Part shown: in pieces, positions 1 to 7,994 of the stretch
How positions within the stretch are numbered: the first letter of the stretch is position 1
Layout of the letters: the number at the start of each line of letters is the position of its first letter
Assembly: GCA_023442085.1 (NCBI GenBank)
Contig: JAEZMT010000485.1
Coordinates: 1-10,156 of the forward strand
Direction of reading: 5' to 3'
Source: Pseudomonadota bacterium
GTDB taxonomy: Bacteria; Pseudomonadota; Alphaproteobacteria; Rhizobiales; Xanthobacteraceae
DNA length: 10,156 bases
The notes under the pieces: model-generated
What the model was told of the DNA's origin: nothing
What the model saw: only the letters and a program-made list of their open reading frames with translations
Database searches by the model: none
Translations under genes and position numbers: made by a program

Positions 1-493
1 ATTCGGCGCTGCCGAGGCGCGCCTCGCTGCCGGTCTCGTCCAGCAGCACGCGCCGGCCGGGGTCGAGCTGCCAACGATCGAAGCGATAGAGCGCGGGCTC
101 GCCCTGCTGCGCCCGGGCCGGTCCCTGCGCCCGGCGCAGGATGGCGCGGATGCGGGCGAGCAGCTCGCGCGGGTTGAACGGCTTGGTGACGTAATCGTCC
201 GCGCCCAGCTCCAGTCCGACGATGCGGTCGGTCTCCTCCGCCACGGCGGTCAGGAGGACCACCGGAATGTCGCTCCCCTGACGCAACTGGCGGCACAGGG
301 TAAGGCCGTCCTCACCCGGCATCATGATGTCCAGAACCACAAGGTCGAACGTGCCGGTGCGCATCTGCTGGCGCATGTCCACCCCGCCGGAAGCGACACT
401 CACCCGGAGCCCGTTGCGTGTCAGGTACTTGGCGAGGAGTTCGCGGATCTCGCGATGGTCGTCCACGACGAGGATGTGCGGCGTGCGTTCCAT
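1..493 (-). CDS. OmpR-family response regulator, C-terminus cut by window edge
   Basis: DNA-binding response regulator of a two-component system, acting in the cytoplasm. The 164 complete codons seen contain a full receiver domain (about residues 5-120): acidic pair D11/D12, phospho-acceptor D55 in VVLDIMMPGEDG, T82 of the LLTA motif and K104 in YVTKPFNPRELLARIRA. The wording of the last motif and of DRIVGLELGADDY is very close to OmpR itself rather than to PhoB or NarL types. A linker (about 121-133) leads into the start of a winged-helix effector domain, which runs off position 1. The start is the ATG at 493-491; no strong ribosome site precedes it, so a start slightly upstream cannot be excluded. 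It is divergent from the reductase gene at 767, across 273 bases. A partner histidine kinase is not visible and would lie beyond the left edge. The family call is secure; stimulus and targets are unknown. Confidence 0.95.
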   Translation of the reverse strand, partial: MERTPHILVVDDHREIRELLAKYLTRNGLRVSVASGGVDMRQQMRTGTFDLVVLDIMMPGEDGLTLCRQLRQGSDIPVVLLTAVAEETDRIVGLELGADDYVTKPFNPRELLARIRAILRRAQGPARAQQGEPALYRFDRWQLDPGRRVLLDETGSEARLGSAE

Positions 494-596
494 TTGTCCG
501 TCGGGTTTCTGGTCTCTCTCGCCGGGCGGGATGCGGATGCCCGCCCCTCTGCCCGCCGGCGACTTGAGCCGACAGGCCGGCGCCCCGCCACCGCGA

Positions 597-616
597 ATTT
601 GTATCCAACTGTATCA
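597..616. promoter_or_regulatory. GTATC-N5-GTATC direct repeat, candidate response-regulator box
   Basis: GTATC occurs at 601-605 and again at 611-615, exactly one 10-base helical turn apart, inside a short AT-rich patch between the divergent response regulator and reductase genes. OmpR-family dimers bind tandem half-sites; the CpxR box GTAAA-N5-GTAAA has the same geometry. A near copy, GTATC-N5-GTATT, lies at 8992-9006 upstream of the receptor gene. The repeat is seen directly; binding by the regulator encoded at 1-493 is inference. Confidence 0.45.
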
Positions 617-675
617 GCCGTGCCGCATGGGACGAACATTTACGAAGCGACCGCCGCGGGACAAATTTTCCAGAC

Positions 676-697
676 GCGGATAAGGCACAACATCCGC
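676..697. repeat. Short inverted repeat upstream of the reductase gene
   Basis: GCGGAT (676-681) and ATCCGC (692-697) form a perfect 6-base inverted repeat around a 10-base spacer, ending 69 bases before the reductase start. It could be an operator or a leader hairpin. Six-base arms arise by chance in GC-rich DNA, so this is weak. Apart from this and the direct repeat at 597-616, I see no convincing promoter hexamers in 494-766. Confidence 0.2.
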
Positions 698-766
698 AAC
701 GAAGCCCTAGCCAGACCGCCCCGCGCGTCCAGCCAGCACGCTCAGGTTCCGTCTGGAGCAGTGAAG

Positions 767-2977
767 ATGTCCTTTGCCACCGTGCGCCGCACGCTGATCT
801 TTCTCCACCGCTGGATCGCGCTGATCCTCACGCCGGTCTTCCTCGTCATCATCATCACGGGGGCGGTGCTGTCGTTCCGCCCCATCCTCAACGAGGCGCA
901 GGGACCCCGCCCCGGCGCCTCCGTGGACGTCGCGGCCCTCGGCCGGGTCGTCGGCGCCGTAGAGAAGGCGGGACCGCCCGGCGCCATCAGTGTGATTGAG
1001 GGCGGCCGCGCCCTGCGGGTGATGGGGCAGGATCCTGCCGTCGCCGGCCGGTGGGACATCGCCACCGGCGCCCACACGCCCGCGCCCACTGGCGGCATCG
1101 ATATCTTCCGCACCGCGGAGGGACTGCACAAGACGCTACTGCTCGGTCTCGGTCTCGTGGTGGAGGTGGCGAGCTTCCTCATGCTCGGGATCATGGTGGC
1201 CGGGCCGTTTCTGGCCTGGCTGCGCTTCCGCAACAACCTGATGGGCTGGCACACCGCCGTTGGCTGGCTCCTGCTGCCGCTGACGCTTACGTCGCCGGTG
1301 ACGGCGGTGATGCTCTCCCTCCACATCGGCACCGGATCACGGCCCGAGCTGCCGCGGACCAAGCGACCCGTGACCATCAGCCAAGCCCTCGACATCGCCG
1401 GGCGCGACCTCGACATCAGCCGCCTCGCCGGGGCCCGCAGGTTTCGCGGCGGCACGGTGATGCTGCAGCTCGCGCCGGATGCCGCCGGCCGGAACGGGGG
1501 CGGTTTCGTGGTGACGGACCAGGGCGTCACGCCCCTCGTCGGCGGCCCGAGCCTTGTGAAGCAGATCCATGAGGGCACCTGGGGCGGCGCCTGGTCGGGC
1601 GCGCTGAATTTCGGAATTTCACTGGCACTTCTGGGGCTTACCATCACCGGCCTGTGGTCCTGGCTGCGGCGCAAGGCGCGCAACCGGACGCGGCCGGTGA
1701 AGGGCGGCGGGGACATCCTCGTCGCGCATGCCAGCCAGACCGGGACGGCGGCGCGGCTCGCAAAGGCGCTGTTCGAGGGGCTGGTCGCGGGCGGGGAGAA
1801 GGCGACGCTCGCCCCCATCGGCGCCCTCAAGCCGGCGGACATCGCCCGCTTTCCCCTCGTCCTCGTCGTCGCGTCCTCGACCGGTGAGGGGGAGGTGCCG
1901 GACGGGGCGCGCGCCCTGCTGAAAAGGCTGAAGCCGAACGATTTCAAAGGTATGCGCTTCGCGATGCTCGCCCTCGGCGACCGCAGCTTCACCCATTTCT
2001 GCGGCGGTGGCCAGCGCCTCAGGGAAGCGCTGGTGGCGGCGGGCGCGGTGGAGGCGCTGCATCTGCGGGAAGCCGACGGCGATCCTTCCGCCACCTTCCT
2101 CGCCTGGGCGGATACGGTGCGCGGCGAACTCGCCCTGAATTGCGAGATGACCGGCCTGCCCCCGGTCTCCGCGCCGCTCGCCCTCACGGTGGCGGAGCGC
2201 CAGCGCCTCGATGCACCGGATGCCGCCAACACGCAGGAAACATGGAGGATTTGGCTGGAGGGCGCGCAGGATCTCGCCTTCCGCCCGGGCGATCTGGTGC
2301 GGATCGCGGCGGGTGCGGGGGAGCGGCCGCGCTCCTATTCCGTGGGCAGCTCCAGCCGGATCGACCCGCGCCGCATCGCCCTGACCGTGCGGCTGCACGA
2401 CTGGACCGAGGATGGCGCGCGGCACTACGGGCGCGTCTCCGGATTCCTGTTACGTGAGGCGGAGCAGGGGGTTACGGTGGAAGCCCAGATCGATCCGCAT
2501 CCCGCCTTCAACCCGCCGGACGATCCCGCACGCGCCATCGTGATGATCGCCGCCGGCTCGGGCATCGCCCCCTTCCCGGGCTTCATCGCCGAGCGGCGGG
2601 CCTCGGGGCGGGCGGGACCGGCGTGGCTGATCTTCGGCAACCGCCATCGTGACGGCGATTTCCTGTGGCGGGATGCCTGCGAGACGGCCCTGGCCGACGG
2701 CACGCTAACCCGCATGGACACTGCATTCTCGCGCGATCCCGACGACGGTGCGCGGGTGCAGGACCGGCTCCGGGAGCAGGCTGCGACCGCGTTCGACTGG
2801 CTCGTGGAGAAGCAGGCCATGGTCTACATTTGCGGCCGCAGGGCCATGTCGGAGGCGGTGCTGGAGGCGCTTGCGGACGTGCTGGTGACGGAGGGCGGAC
2901 TGAAGCCGGAGGCGGCGCAGGTGGAAATCGAGCAGTGGATCGGTGCCGGGCGGGTCCGCATGGACACGTTCGACTGA
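767..2977 (+). CDS. PepSY-membrane / flavodoxin / FAD-NADPH reductase fusion, putative ferric-siderophore reductase (PiuB-like)
   Basis: 736-residue inner-membrane diflavin reductase. The N-terminal part (about 1-305) is a PepSY-associated membrane domain with four helices near 16-37, 122-150, 160-183 and 278-298. Histidines H14, H121, H162 and H268 at helix edges are candidate haem ligands, as in the FoxB/FpvG-type reductases. A flavodoxin domain follows (about 314-450) with FMN motifs SQTGTA (323-328), SSTGEGEVPD (370-379) and LGDRSFTHFC (403-412). The C-terminal half is a cytochrome P450 reductase/CysJ-type FAD-NADP domain: RPRSYSV (520-526), AAGSGIAPF (595-603), FGNRHRDGDFLW (623-634), FSRD (654-657, typical of NADPH preference) and VYICGR (686-691). 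The usual C-terminal Trp over the flavin is replaced by F735. The ATG at 767 was chosen because CTGGAG lies 8 bases upstream and the PepSY domain starts there; the frame is open further upstream. It leads the efflux operon. Domain architecture is certain; ferric-siderophore reduction is inferred from family and neighbours. PiuB of Pseudomonas, as I recall it, has the same architecture. A sulfite reductase alpha subunit is unlikely because of the membrane domain. Confidence 0.93.
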   Translation: MSFATVRRTLIFLHRWIALILTPVFLVIIITGAVLSFRPILNEAQGPRPGASVDVAALGRVVGAVEKAGPPGAISVIEGGRALRVMGQDPAVAGRWDIATGAHTPAPTGGIDIFRTAEGLHKTLLLGLGLVVEVASFLMLGIMVAGPFLAWLRFRNNLMGWHTAVGWLLLPLTLTSPVTAVMLSLHIGTGSRPELPRTKRPVTISQALDIAGRDLDISRLAGARRFRGGTVMLQLAPDAAGRNGGGFVVTDQGVTPLVGGPSLVKQIHEGTWGGAWSGALNFGISLALLGLTITGLWSWLRRKARNRTRPVKGGGDILVAHASQTGTAARLAKALFEGLVAGGEKATLAPIGALKPADIARFPLVLVVASSTGEGEVPDGARALLKRLKPNDFKGMRFAMLALGDRSFTHFCGGGQRLREALVAAGAVEALHLREADGDPSATFLAWADTVRGELALNCEMTGLPPVSAPLALTVAERQRLDAPDAANTQETWRIWLEGAQDLAFRPGDLVRIAAGAGERPRSYSVGSSSRIDPRRIALTVRLHDWTEDGARHYGRVSGFLLREAEQGVTVEAQIDPHPAFNPPDDPARAIVMIAAGSGIAPFPGFIAERRASGRAGPAWLIFGNRHRDGDFLWRDACETALADGTLTRMDTAFSRDPDDGARVQDRLREQAATAFDWLVEKQAMVYICGRRAMSEAVLEALADVLVTEGGLKPEAAQVEIEQWIGAGRVRMDTFD

Positions 2978-3029
2978 TGCCCCATAGTGGCGCAGTTTCA
3001 CCGGGTTTCCGGTGGGTGTCAGGCCGGCG

Positions 3030-3076
3030 TTCGGGTGCATGTTCGGGTTCGGATTCGAATCAAGGGTTGGATTCGG
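3030..3076 (+). repeat. Irregular TTCGG-rich low-complexity stretch before the outer-membrane factor gene
   Basis: TTCGG recurs at 3030, 3042, 3048 and 3072, with related ATTCG units between. The stretch lies in the gap between the reductase stop and the chosen start of the next gene. Its third-codon-position composition is much less G/C-biased than true coding sequence on either side, which argues that it is not translated. Confidence 0.35.
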
Positions 3077-3096
3077 GGCGGGAAGGCAGGTTGCGC

Positions 3097-4689
3097 GTGC
3101 ATCGTTTCGAAGGCCGATCCGGCCCGGCGGCCCCCGCCGCGGCGGGACGCTCCTCCGGGAGACCTCTCCGGGTCGCCCCGCGAGGCGTCGCCCCGGGCAG
3201 CCTCGTCCTCGTCCTCGCGGCCCTCACCCTCTCCGCCTGCGCGGTGGGGCCGGAATACGACACGCCGGCGCTCACCCTCCCCGGCCACTGGGGGGCGACG
3301 GCGAAGAAAGGGGAGGCGGCGCCGCAGCTGAAGGCATGGTGGCGGCGCATGGGCGATCCCATGCTCGATGCCCTGATGGCCGAGGCGGTCGCTGGCAATC
3401 TCGACGTGGCCACGGCCAAGGCGAACGTCCGGGCCGCCCGCGCTTCCTATCGCCAGCAGGTGGGATCGCTGTTCCCGCAGGTCACCGGCAATGCCTCCGG
3501 CACACGGGGCGACAGCGGCGGCGGGGTCAGCCCCAACGGCGACATCACCGTGTCCAACGGCTACGGCCAGTATCAGGCCGGCCTCGACGCAAGCTGGGAG
3601 ATCGACCTGTTCGGCGCCAACCGCCGGGGGGTGGAGGCGGCGGCCTATAATGTGGATGCGGTGGTCAACGACCTCGACGCGGCGCTGCTGACGCTGGTGG
3701 GGGATGTCGCCTCCTATTATGCGGACGTGCGCGGCTATCAGGCGCAGATCGCCCTCGCCCGCCGCACCGCCGCCTCGCAGCGAGAGACGGAGGCGCTGAC
3801 CCGCCGCAAGCTCGATGCCGGCGCCGCCTCCGCCGTGGACCTCGCCAACGCCTCCGGCCTCGTCGCCTCCACCGAGGCCAACATCCCGGAGCTGGAAGCA
3901 TCCCTCGCGGCCGCCATCCACCGCATCTCCGTGCTCACCGGCCAGCCGCCGGCGGCGCTCATGCTGCGGCTGTCCCGGGTGAAGCCCGTCCCCTCCCCGC
4001 GCCTGCCGGTGCCGCGCGGCATTCCCGCCGATGTGCTCACCAACCGGCCGGACGTGCGGGCGGCCGAACGGCAGCTCGGCCAGTCCACCGCCCTCATCGG
4101 GCAGGCGGAGGCGAACCGCTATCCGGCCATCAGCCTCTCCGGCAACATCGACACCACCGGCTCGCAGCTGGGCAATCTCGGCCGCGCCTCGTCCATCAGC
4201 TGGGCCTTCGGGCCGACGCTCACCGTGCCGATCTTCACCGGCGGGCAGCTCAAGGCGCTGGTGGATGTGGCGGAGGCCAATCGCGACGTGTCCTTCATCG
4301 CCTATCAGGCGAGCGTGCTCACGGCGCTGGAGGATGTGGAGAACGCCTCCGTCTCCCTCTCCCAGCAGCGCCTCAAGACCGGCAAGCTGACCATCGCCGC
4401 CACCTCCTACCGGGAGGCGGCGCGGCTCTCCCGCACGCTCTACGAGAACGGCTCCACGAGCTTCCTCGACGTGCTCACGGCGGAGCGCTCGCTCTATGCG
4501 GCCGAAACCCAGCTCATCCAGAGCCGGGTCGCGACCACGAAATACTACATCGCCCTCAACAAGGCGCTCGGCGGCGGCTGGGACGGCGTGGTCGACACCT
4601 CCAGACCCGAGGTCGTCGACCAGAACACCGGCCCCCACTTCGCCCGCATCGCGCCGCTCGCGCGCCCTGACGGGAGCGCCCAGCCATGA
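3097..4689 (+). CDS. NodT/OprM-family outer-membrane efflux lipoprotein
   Basis: Outer-membrane channel of a tripartite pump, forming the exit duct for the MacAB-type proteins encoded downstream. It has a hydrophobic signal segment followed by the lipobox LSAC, with C48 as the lipidated residue (counting from GTG 3097), then the AVGPEYDTP start typical of this family. Two TolC-like repeats follow; the second carries the family hallmark NRPDVRAAERQL (about 316-327) and GQAEANRYPAISLSG. At 530 residues it is slightly long. The start is uncertain: ATG 2977 overlaps the reductase stop as TGATG but would give an 87-residue N-terminus before the lipid Cys, through a low-complexity stretch with poor codon bias. 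GTG 3097 with GGAAGGCAGG upstream, or TTG 3091, fits better. The next gene starts 10 bases after the stop. Known homologues export drugs or siderophores (OpmQ); the substrate here is inferred. Confidence 0.9.
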   Translation: MHRFEGRSGPAAPAAAGRSSGRPLRVAPRGVAPGSLVLVLAALTLSACAVGPEYDTPALTLPGHWGATAKKGEAAPQLKAWWRRMGDPMLDALMAEAVAGNLDVATAKANVRAARASYRQQVGSLFPQVTGNASGTRGDSGGGVSPNGDITVSNGYGQYQAGLDASWEIDLFGANRRGVEAAAYNVDAVVNDLDAALLTLVGDVASYYADVRGYQAQIALARRTAASQRETEALTRRKLDAGAASAVDLANASGLVASTEANIPELEASLAAAIHRISVLTGQPPAALMLRLSRVKPVPSPRLPVPRGIPADVLTNRPDVRAAERQLGQSTALIGQAEANRYPAISLSGNIDTTGSQLGNLGRASSISWAFGPTLTVPIFTGGQLKALVDVAEANRDVSFIAYQASVLTALEDVENASVSLSQQRLKTGKLTIAATSYREAARLSRTLYENGSTSFLDVLTAERSLYAAETQLIQSRVATTKYYIALNKALGGGWDGVVDTSRPEVVDQNTGPHFARIAPLARPDGSAQP

Positions 4690-4699
4690 CGGTGCTGCC

Positions 4700-5968
4700 G
4701 TGAACGCCATGCCCCCCCTCGACGAAACCCGCGCGGCGCCCGCCGCCACGGGCACGAAGAAGAAGCCCCGGCGCCGCCTGTGGCGGTGGGTGGTGCTCGC
4801 CCTCCTCATCGCCGCCGGCGCCTATGGCTACAGCCGATATACAGCGCCGGTGCCCGGCGCCGGGCTGATGAGCGCGCCGGTCACCCGCGGCAACGTGGAG
4901 GAAACGGTGCTGGCTTCCGGCACGCTGAAGCCCTCCAACCTCGTGGCGGTGGGCTCGCAGGCCTCGGGCCGCATCCTCGCCATCAAGGTGAAGCTGGGCG
5001 ACACGGTGAAGAAGGGCGACCTCATCGCCCAGATCGATTCCGTCACGCAGGAGAACGCCCTGCGCACGGCGGAAGCCTCCCTCGCCAACACCCGCGCCCA
5101 GAAGGCGGAGAAGGAGGCGACCCTCGTGCTGAACGAGCAGACCCTCGCCCGCCAGAAGACCATGGTGGCGCAGAAGGCCGTCTCGCAGGCCGATTACGAG
5201 GCTGCCGATTCGGCCGTGAAGGTGACGCGCGCGCAGCTCGCCGCGCTCGATGCCCAGATCATCTCCGCGCAGGTGGCGGTGGACACCGCCCGCGCCAATC
5301 TCGGCTACACGCAGATCACCGCCCCGGCCGATGGCACCGTGCTCGCCCTCGTGGCGCAGCAGGGCCAGACGCTGAATGCGAGCCAGACGGCCCCCACCGT
5401 CGCCATCCTCGGCCAGCTGGACGTGATGACCGTGCGCGCGGAGATTTCCGAGGCGGACATCATCAAGGTGGCGCCGGGAATGCCTCTGTGGTTCACGGTT
5501 GTCGGCGCGCCGGACGAGCGGCACACCGCCAAGCTCGGCTTCATCGAGCCCGCGCCGGAGAGCCTGAAGAACGACAGCAGCTTCTCCACCACCAGCAGCA
5601 GCTCATCGTCCTCCTCGTCCTCCACCACCTCGTCGGCGATCTATTACATCGGCGTGTTCGACGTGCCGAACCCGAAGGGGCGGCTGCGCACCTACATGAC
5701 GCCCGAGGTCCACATCATCCTCGGCCGGGCGGAGAACGTGCTCACCGTGCCCGCCACGGCGCTGGAGCGGGCCGGCCGGGGCTGGCGCGTGCGCGTGCTC
5801 AATGCCGACGGATCGGTGGAGCGGCGCCCCGTGGAGGTCGGTCTCAACGACAAGGTAACGGCGGAGATCCGCTCCGGCCTTCAAGAGGGTGAACGCGTGG
5901 TGACGGGCGAGGCCGTGGCCGGTGGTGCCGGTGGCCCGCCCCGCCGCCCGCCCATGGGCGGGCTGTGA
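4700..5968 (+). CDS. macA: MacA-type periplasmic adaptor (HlyD/RND family) with poly-serine tract
   Basis: Periplasmic membrane-fusion protein linking the MacB exporter to the outer-membrane channel; 422 residues. A Lys/Arg-rich N-terminus precedes a single inner-membrane anchor at about 28-45. Next come the first lipoyl half (about 73-112, with ASGRILAIKVKLGDTVKKGD), a long alpha-helical hairpin (about 115-198, with VSQADYEAA), the second lipoyl half (LGYTQITAPADGTV from 201) and a beta-barrel region ending in the MacA-typical NPKGRLRTYMTPEVHI. Between them sits a Ser/Thr tract at 293-312 that includes ten consecutive serines (S299-S308), absent from E. coli MacA as I know it. The C-terminus is Gly/Pro-rich. 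GTG 4700 follows a weak GACGG site; ATG 4709 is the alternative. It lies 10 bases after the channel gene and 13 before the MacB gene, so it is surely co-transcribed. The family is secure; whether it serves a macrolide, peptide or siderophore (PvdR-like) is not shown by sequence. Confidence 0.93.
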   Translation: MNAMPPLDETRAAPAATGTKKKPRRRLWRWVVLALLIAAGAYGYSRYTAPVPGAGLMSAPVTRGNVEETVLASGTLKPSNLVAVGSQASGRILAIKVKLGDTVKKGDLIAQIDSVTQENALRTAEASLANTRAQKAEKEATLVLNEQTLARQKTMVAQKAVSQADYEAADSAVKVTRAQLAALDAQIISAQVAVDTARANLGYTQITAPADGTVLALVAQQGQTLNASQTAPTVAILGQLDVMTVRAEISEADIIKVAPGMPLWFTVVGAPDERHTAKLGFIEPAPESLKNDSSFSTTSSSSSSSSSSTTSSAIYYIGVFDVPNPKGRLRTYMTPEVHIILGRAENVLTVPATALERAGRGWRVRVLNADGSVERRPVEVGLNDKVTAEIRSGLQEGERVVTGEAVAGGAGGPPRRPPMGGL

Positions 5969-5981
5969 GGGAGCCGCCGGC

Positions 5982-7982
5982 ATGAACATATCCCTCGCTC
6001 CCCCCGTGGCCGGAACCGGCGAGGCGCCGCTCATCCAACTCAAGGGCGTGTGGCGCGAATATCCCTCCGGCGAGGGCACCATCGCGGCGCTGAAGGGCAT
6101 CGACCTCGACATCGCGCGCGGCGAGATGGTGGCCATCGTCGGCGCCTCGGGCTCCGGCAAGTCGACGCTCATGAACATTCTCGGCTGCCTCGACCGGCCC
6201 ACCTCCGGCAGCTACCGGGTGAGCGGCAAGGAGACGGCCGCGCTGGAGCCGGACGAGCTGGCGGCGCTCCGGCGCGAGCATTTCGGCTTCATCTTCCAGC
6301 GCTACCATCTGCTGGGCGAACTCTCCGCGCTGGGCAACGTGGAAATTCCCGCCGTCTATGCCGGCGCCAATGCGGAGGCGCGGCGCGAGCGGGCGGAGGC
6401 CATCCTCGCCCGGCTCGGCATGGCGGACCGCACCGGCCACCGGCCGGGCCAGCTCTCCGGCGGCCAGCAGCAGCGCGTTTCCATCGCCCGCGCGCTGATG
6501 AACGGCGCCGACGTGATCCTCGCCGACGAGCCCACCGGCGCGCTCGATTCCAGGAGCGGCGCCGAGGTGCTGCGTATCCTCGACGAACTGAACGCGGAAG
6601 GCCGCACCATCATCATCGTCACCCATGACATGAAGGTGGCCGAGCGGGCGCAGCGCGTGATCGAGATCCGCGACGGCGAGATCGTCGCCGACCGGCCCTC
6701 CGCCGCCGCCCGCACGCGCGTGGTGAGCGTGCCGAAGGCGGCCGCCGCGCCCACCACGCGCCTTGCCCGCTGGCGCGCCTTCGGCGACCGGCTCTACGAG
6801 GCCTTCATCATGGCGCTTCTGGCCATGAACGCGCACCGGCTGCGCACCTTCCTCACCATGCTCGGCATCATCATCGGCATCGCCTCCGTGGTGTGCGTGG
6901 TGGCGCTGGGCGAGGGCTCGCGGCAGAAGGTGCTCGCCAACATCTCCAGCCTCGGCACCAACACGCTGGAGATCTTCGCCGGCCGCAATTTCGGCGACAC
7001 GCGCTCAGGCAAGATCACCACGCTGGTGGTGGCGGACGCCGACGCCCTCGCCCGCCAGCATTATGTGGCGGCGGTGACGCCGACCGTCTCCAAATCCACC
7101 ACCGTGCGCTTCGGCGGCATCGAGGCGAGCGCCCTCATCAACGGCGTCGGCGACGGCTATTTCGCCGCCAAGGGCGTGAAGCTCACACAAGGCCGCCTGT
7201 TCGACGCCGACAGCGTGCGCGGGCGCGAGCTTGATGCCGTGATCGACGAGAACACCCGCCGCACCCTGTTCCAGGACGTGCCCGGCGGGCCGCTCGGCAA
7301 GGTGATCCTCATCGGCGACGTGTTCGCCCGCGTGGTGGGCGTGGCGGCGCCCCAGCAGGGCGGGTTCGGCTCCAGCCAGAACCTCTCCATCTATCTGCCC
7401 TTCACCTCGGTGCAGACCCGCTTCGTGGGCTCCAACTCGCTGCGCTCCATCACGGTGAAGGTGGCCGACGACGCGCCCATGGATGTGGCCGAGCAACAGG
7501 TGACGCGCTTCCTCACCCAGCGCCATGGCACCAAGGACTTCTTCATCATCAACACCGACGACATCCGCAACACCATCACCGCCACCACCGAGACCATGAC
7601 GGTGCTGATCGCCGCCATCGCGGTCATCTCGCTCATCGTCGGTGGCATCGGGGTGATGAACATCATGCTGGTGTCGGTGTCGGAGCGGGTGGGCGAGATC
7701 GGCGTGCGCATGGCGGTGGGGGCGCGGCAGAGCGACATCCTCAACCAGTTCCTCATCGAGGCGGTGCTGGTGTGCCTCGTCGGCGGCGTCGCCGGCATCG
7801 GGCTGGCGCTGGGCTTCGGCGTGCTGTTCGCCTATTCGGGCTCGAACTTCACGCTGATCTATTCGGCGACGTCCATCGTCGCCGCCGTGGTGTGCTCCAG
7901 CCTGATCGGCGTCGGCTTCGGCTATCTACCGGCGCGCAACGCCTCGCGGCTCGATCCGGTGACGGCGCTGGCGCGGGATTGA
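5982..7982 (+). CDS. macB: MacB-type ABC exporter (fused ATPase-permease)
   Basis: Inner-membrane mechanotransducing ABC transporter that works as a dimer with MacA and an outer-membrane channel; 666 residues, close to the 648 of E. coli MacB. The ATPase domain (about 15-240) is intact: Walker A GASGSGKST (54-62), Q-loop Q106 in FIFQRYHLL, signature LSGGQQQR (158-165), Walker B VILADEPTGALD (from 178, catalytic E183) and switch H215 in IIVTHD. Helix 1 lies at about 290-310, followed by a large periplasmic domain (about 311-538) and helices 2-4 near 540-567, 594-618 and 629-650, with the usual MNIMLVSVSERVGEIG segment and the ending RLDPVTALARD. A good ribosome site, AGGGAG, lies 8 bases before the ATG. 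It is the last gene of the plus-strand run and is convergent with the Sel1 gene 12 bases away; no clear terminator hairpin is seen. Nothing appears broken. The PvdT-like siderophore role is inferred from the neighbouring receptor and reductase. Confidence 0.95.
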   Translation: MNISLAPPVAGTGEAPLIQLKGVWREYPSGEGTIAALKGIDLDIARGEMVAIVGASGSGKSTLMNILGCLDRPTSGSYRVSGKETAALEPDELAALRREHFGFIFQRYHLLGELSALGNVEIPAVYAGANAEARRERAEAILARLGMADRTGHRPGQLSGGQQQRVSIARALMNGADVILADEPTGALDSRSGAEVLRILDELNAEGRTIIIVTHDMKVAERAQRVIEIRDGEIVADRPSAAARTRVVSVPKAAAAPTTRLARWRAFGDRLYEAFIMALLAMNAHRLRTFLTMLGIIIGIASVVCVVALGEGSRQKVLANISSLGTNTLEIFAGRNFGDTRSGKITTLVVADADALARQHYVAAVTPTVSKSTTVRFGGIEASALINGVGDGYFAAKGVKLTQGRLFDADSVRGRELDAVIDENTRRTLFQDVPGGPLGKVILIGDVFARVVGVAAPQQGGFGSSQNLSIYLPFTSVQTRFVGSNSLRSITVKVADDAPMDVAEQQVTRFLTQRHGTKDFFIINTDDIRNTITATTETMTVLIAAIAVISLIVGGIGVMNIMLVSVSERVGEIGVRMAVGARQSDILNQFLIEAVLVCLVGGVAGIGLALGFGVLFAYSGSNFTLIYSATSIVAAVVCSSLIGVGFGYLPARNASRLDPVTALARD

Positions 7983-7994
7983 GATGGGCGGGCC

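Noticed and set aside
639..663. Minus-strand promoter-like hexamers (TTGTCC, 16-base spacer, TAAATG) for the response regulator
   Set aside because: Both hexamers match the consensus only partly, and such pairs are common in any AT-leaning patch; not reported as a promoter.
455..766. N-terminal extension of the reductase frame
   Set aside because: It overlaps the response regulator gene, has no family homology, and has a worse start than ATG 767, which follows a CTGGAG ribosome site.
742..2232. 496-codon minus-strand frame opposite the reductase
   Set aside because: Shadow of the reductase reading frame; its Arg/Ser/Ala/Pro-rich translation has no recognisable domain.
3019..4809. 596-codon open frame on the minus strand
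   Set aside because: It lies antisense to the outer-membrane factor gene, whose protein motifs are unmistakable. Long antisense frames are expected in GC-rich coding DNA, and its translation is low-complexity with no family resemblance.
7983..7994. Terminator between the convergent macB and Sel1 genes
   Set aside because: Only 12 bases separate the stops and no stem with a T-run is visible on either strand.
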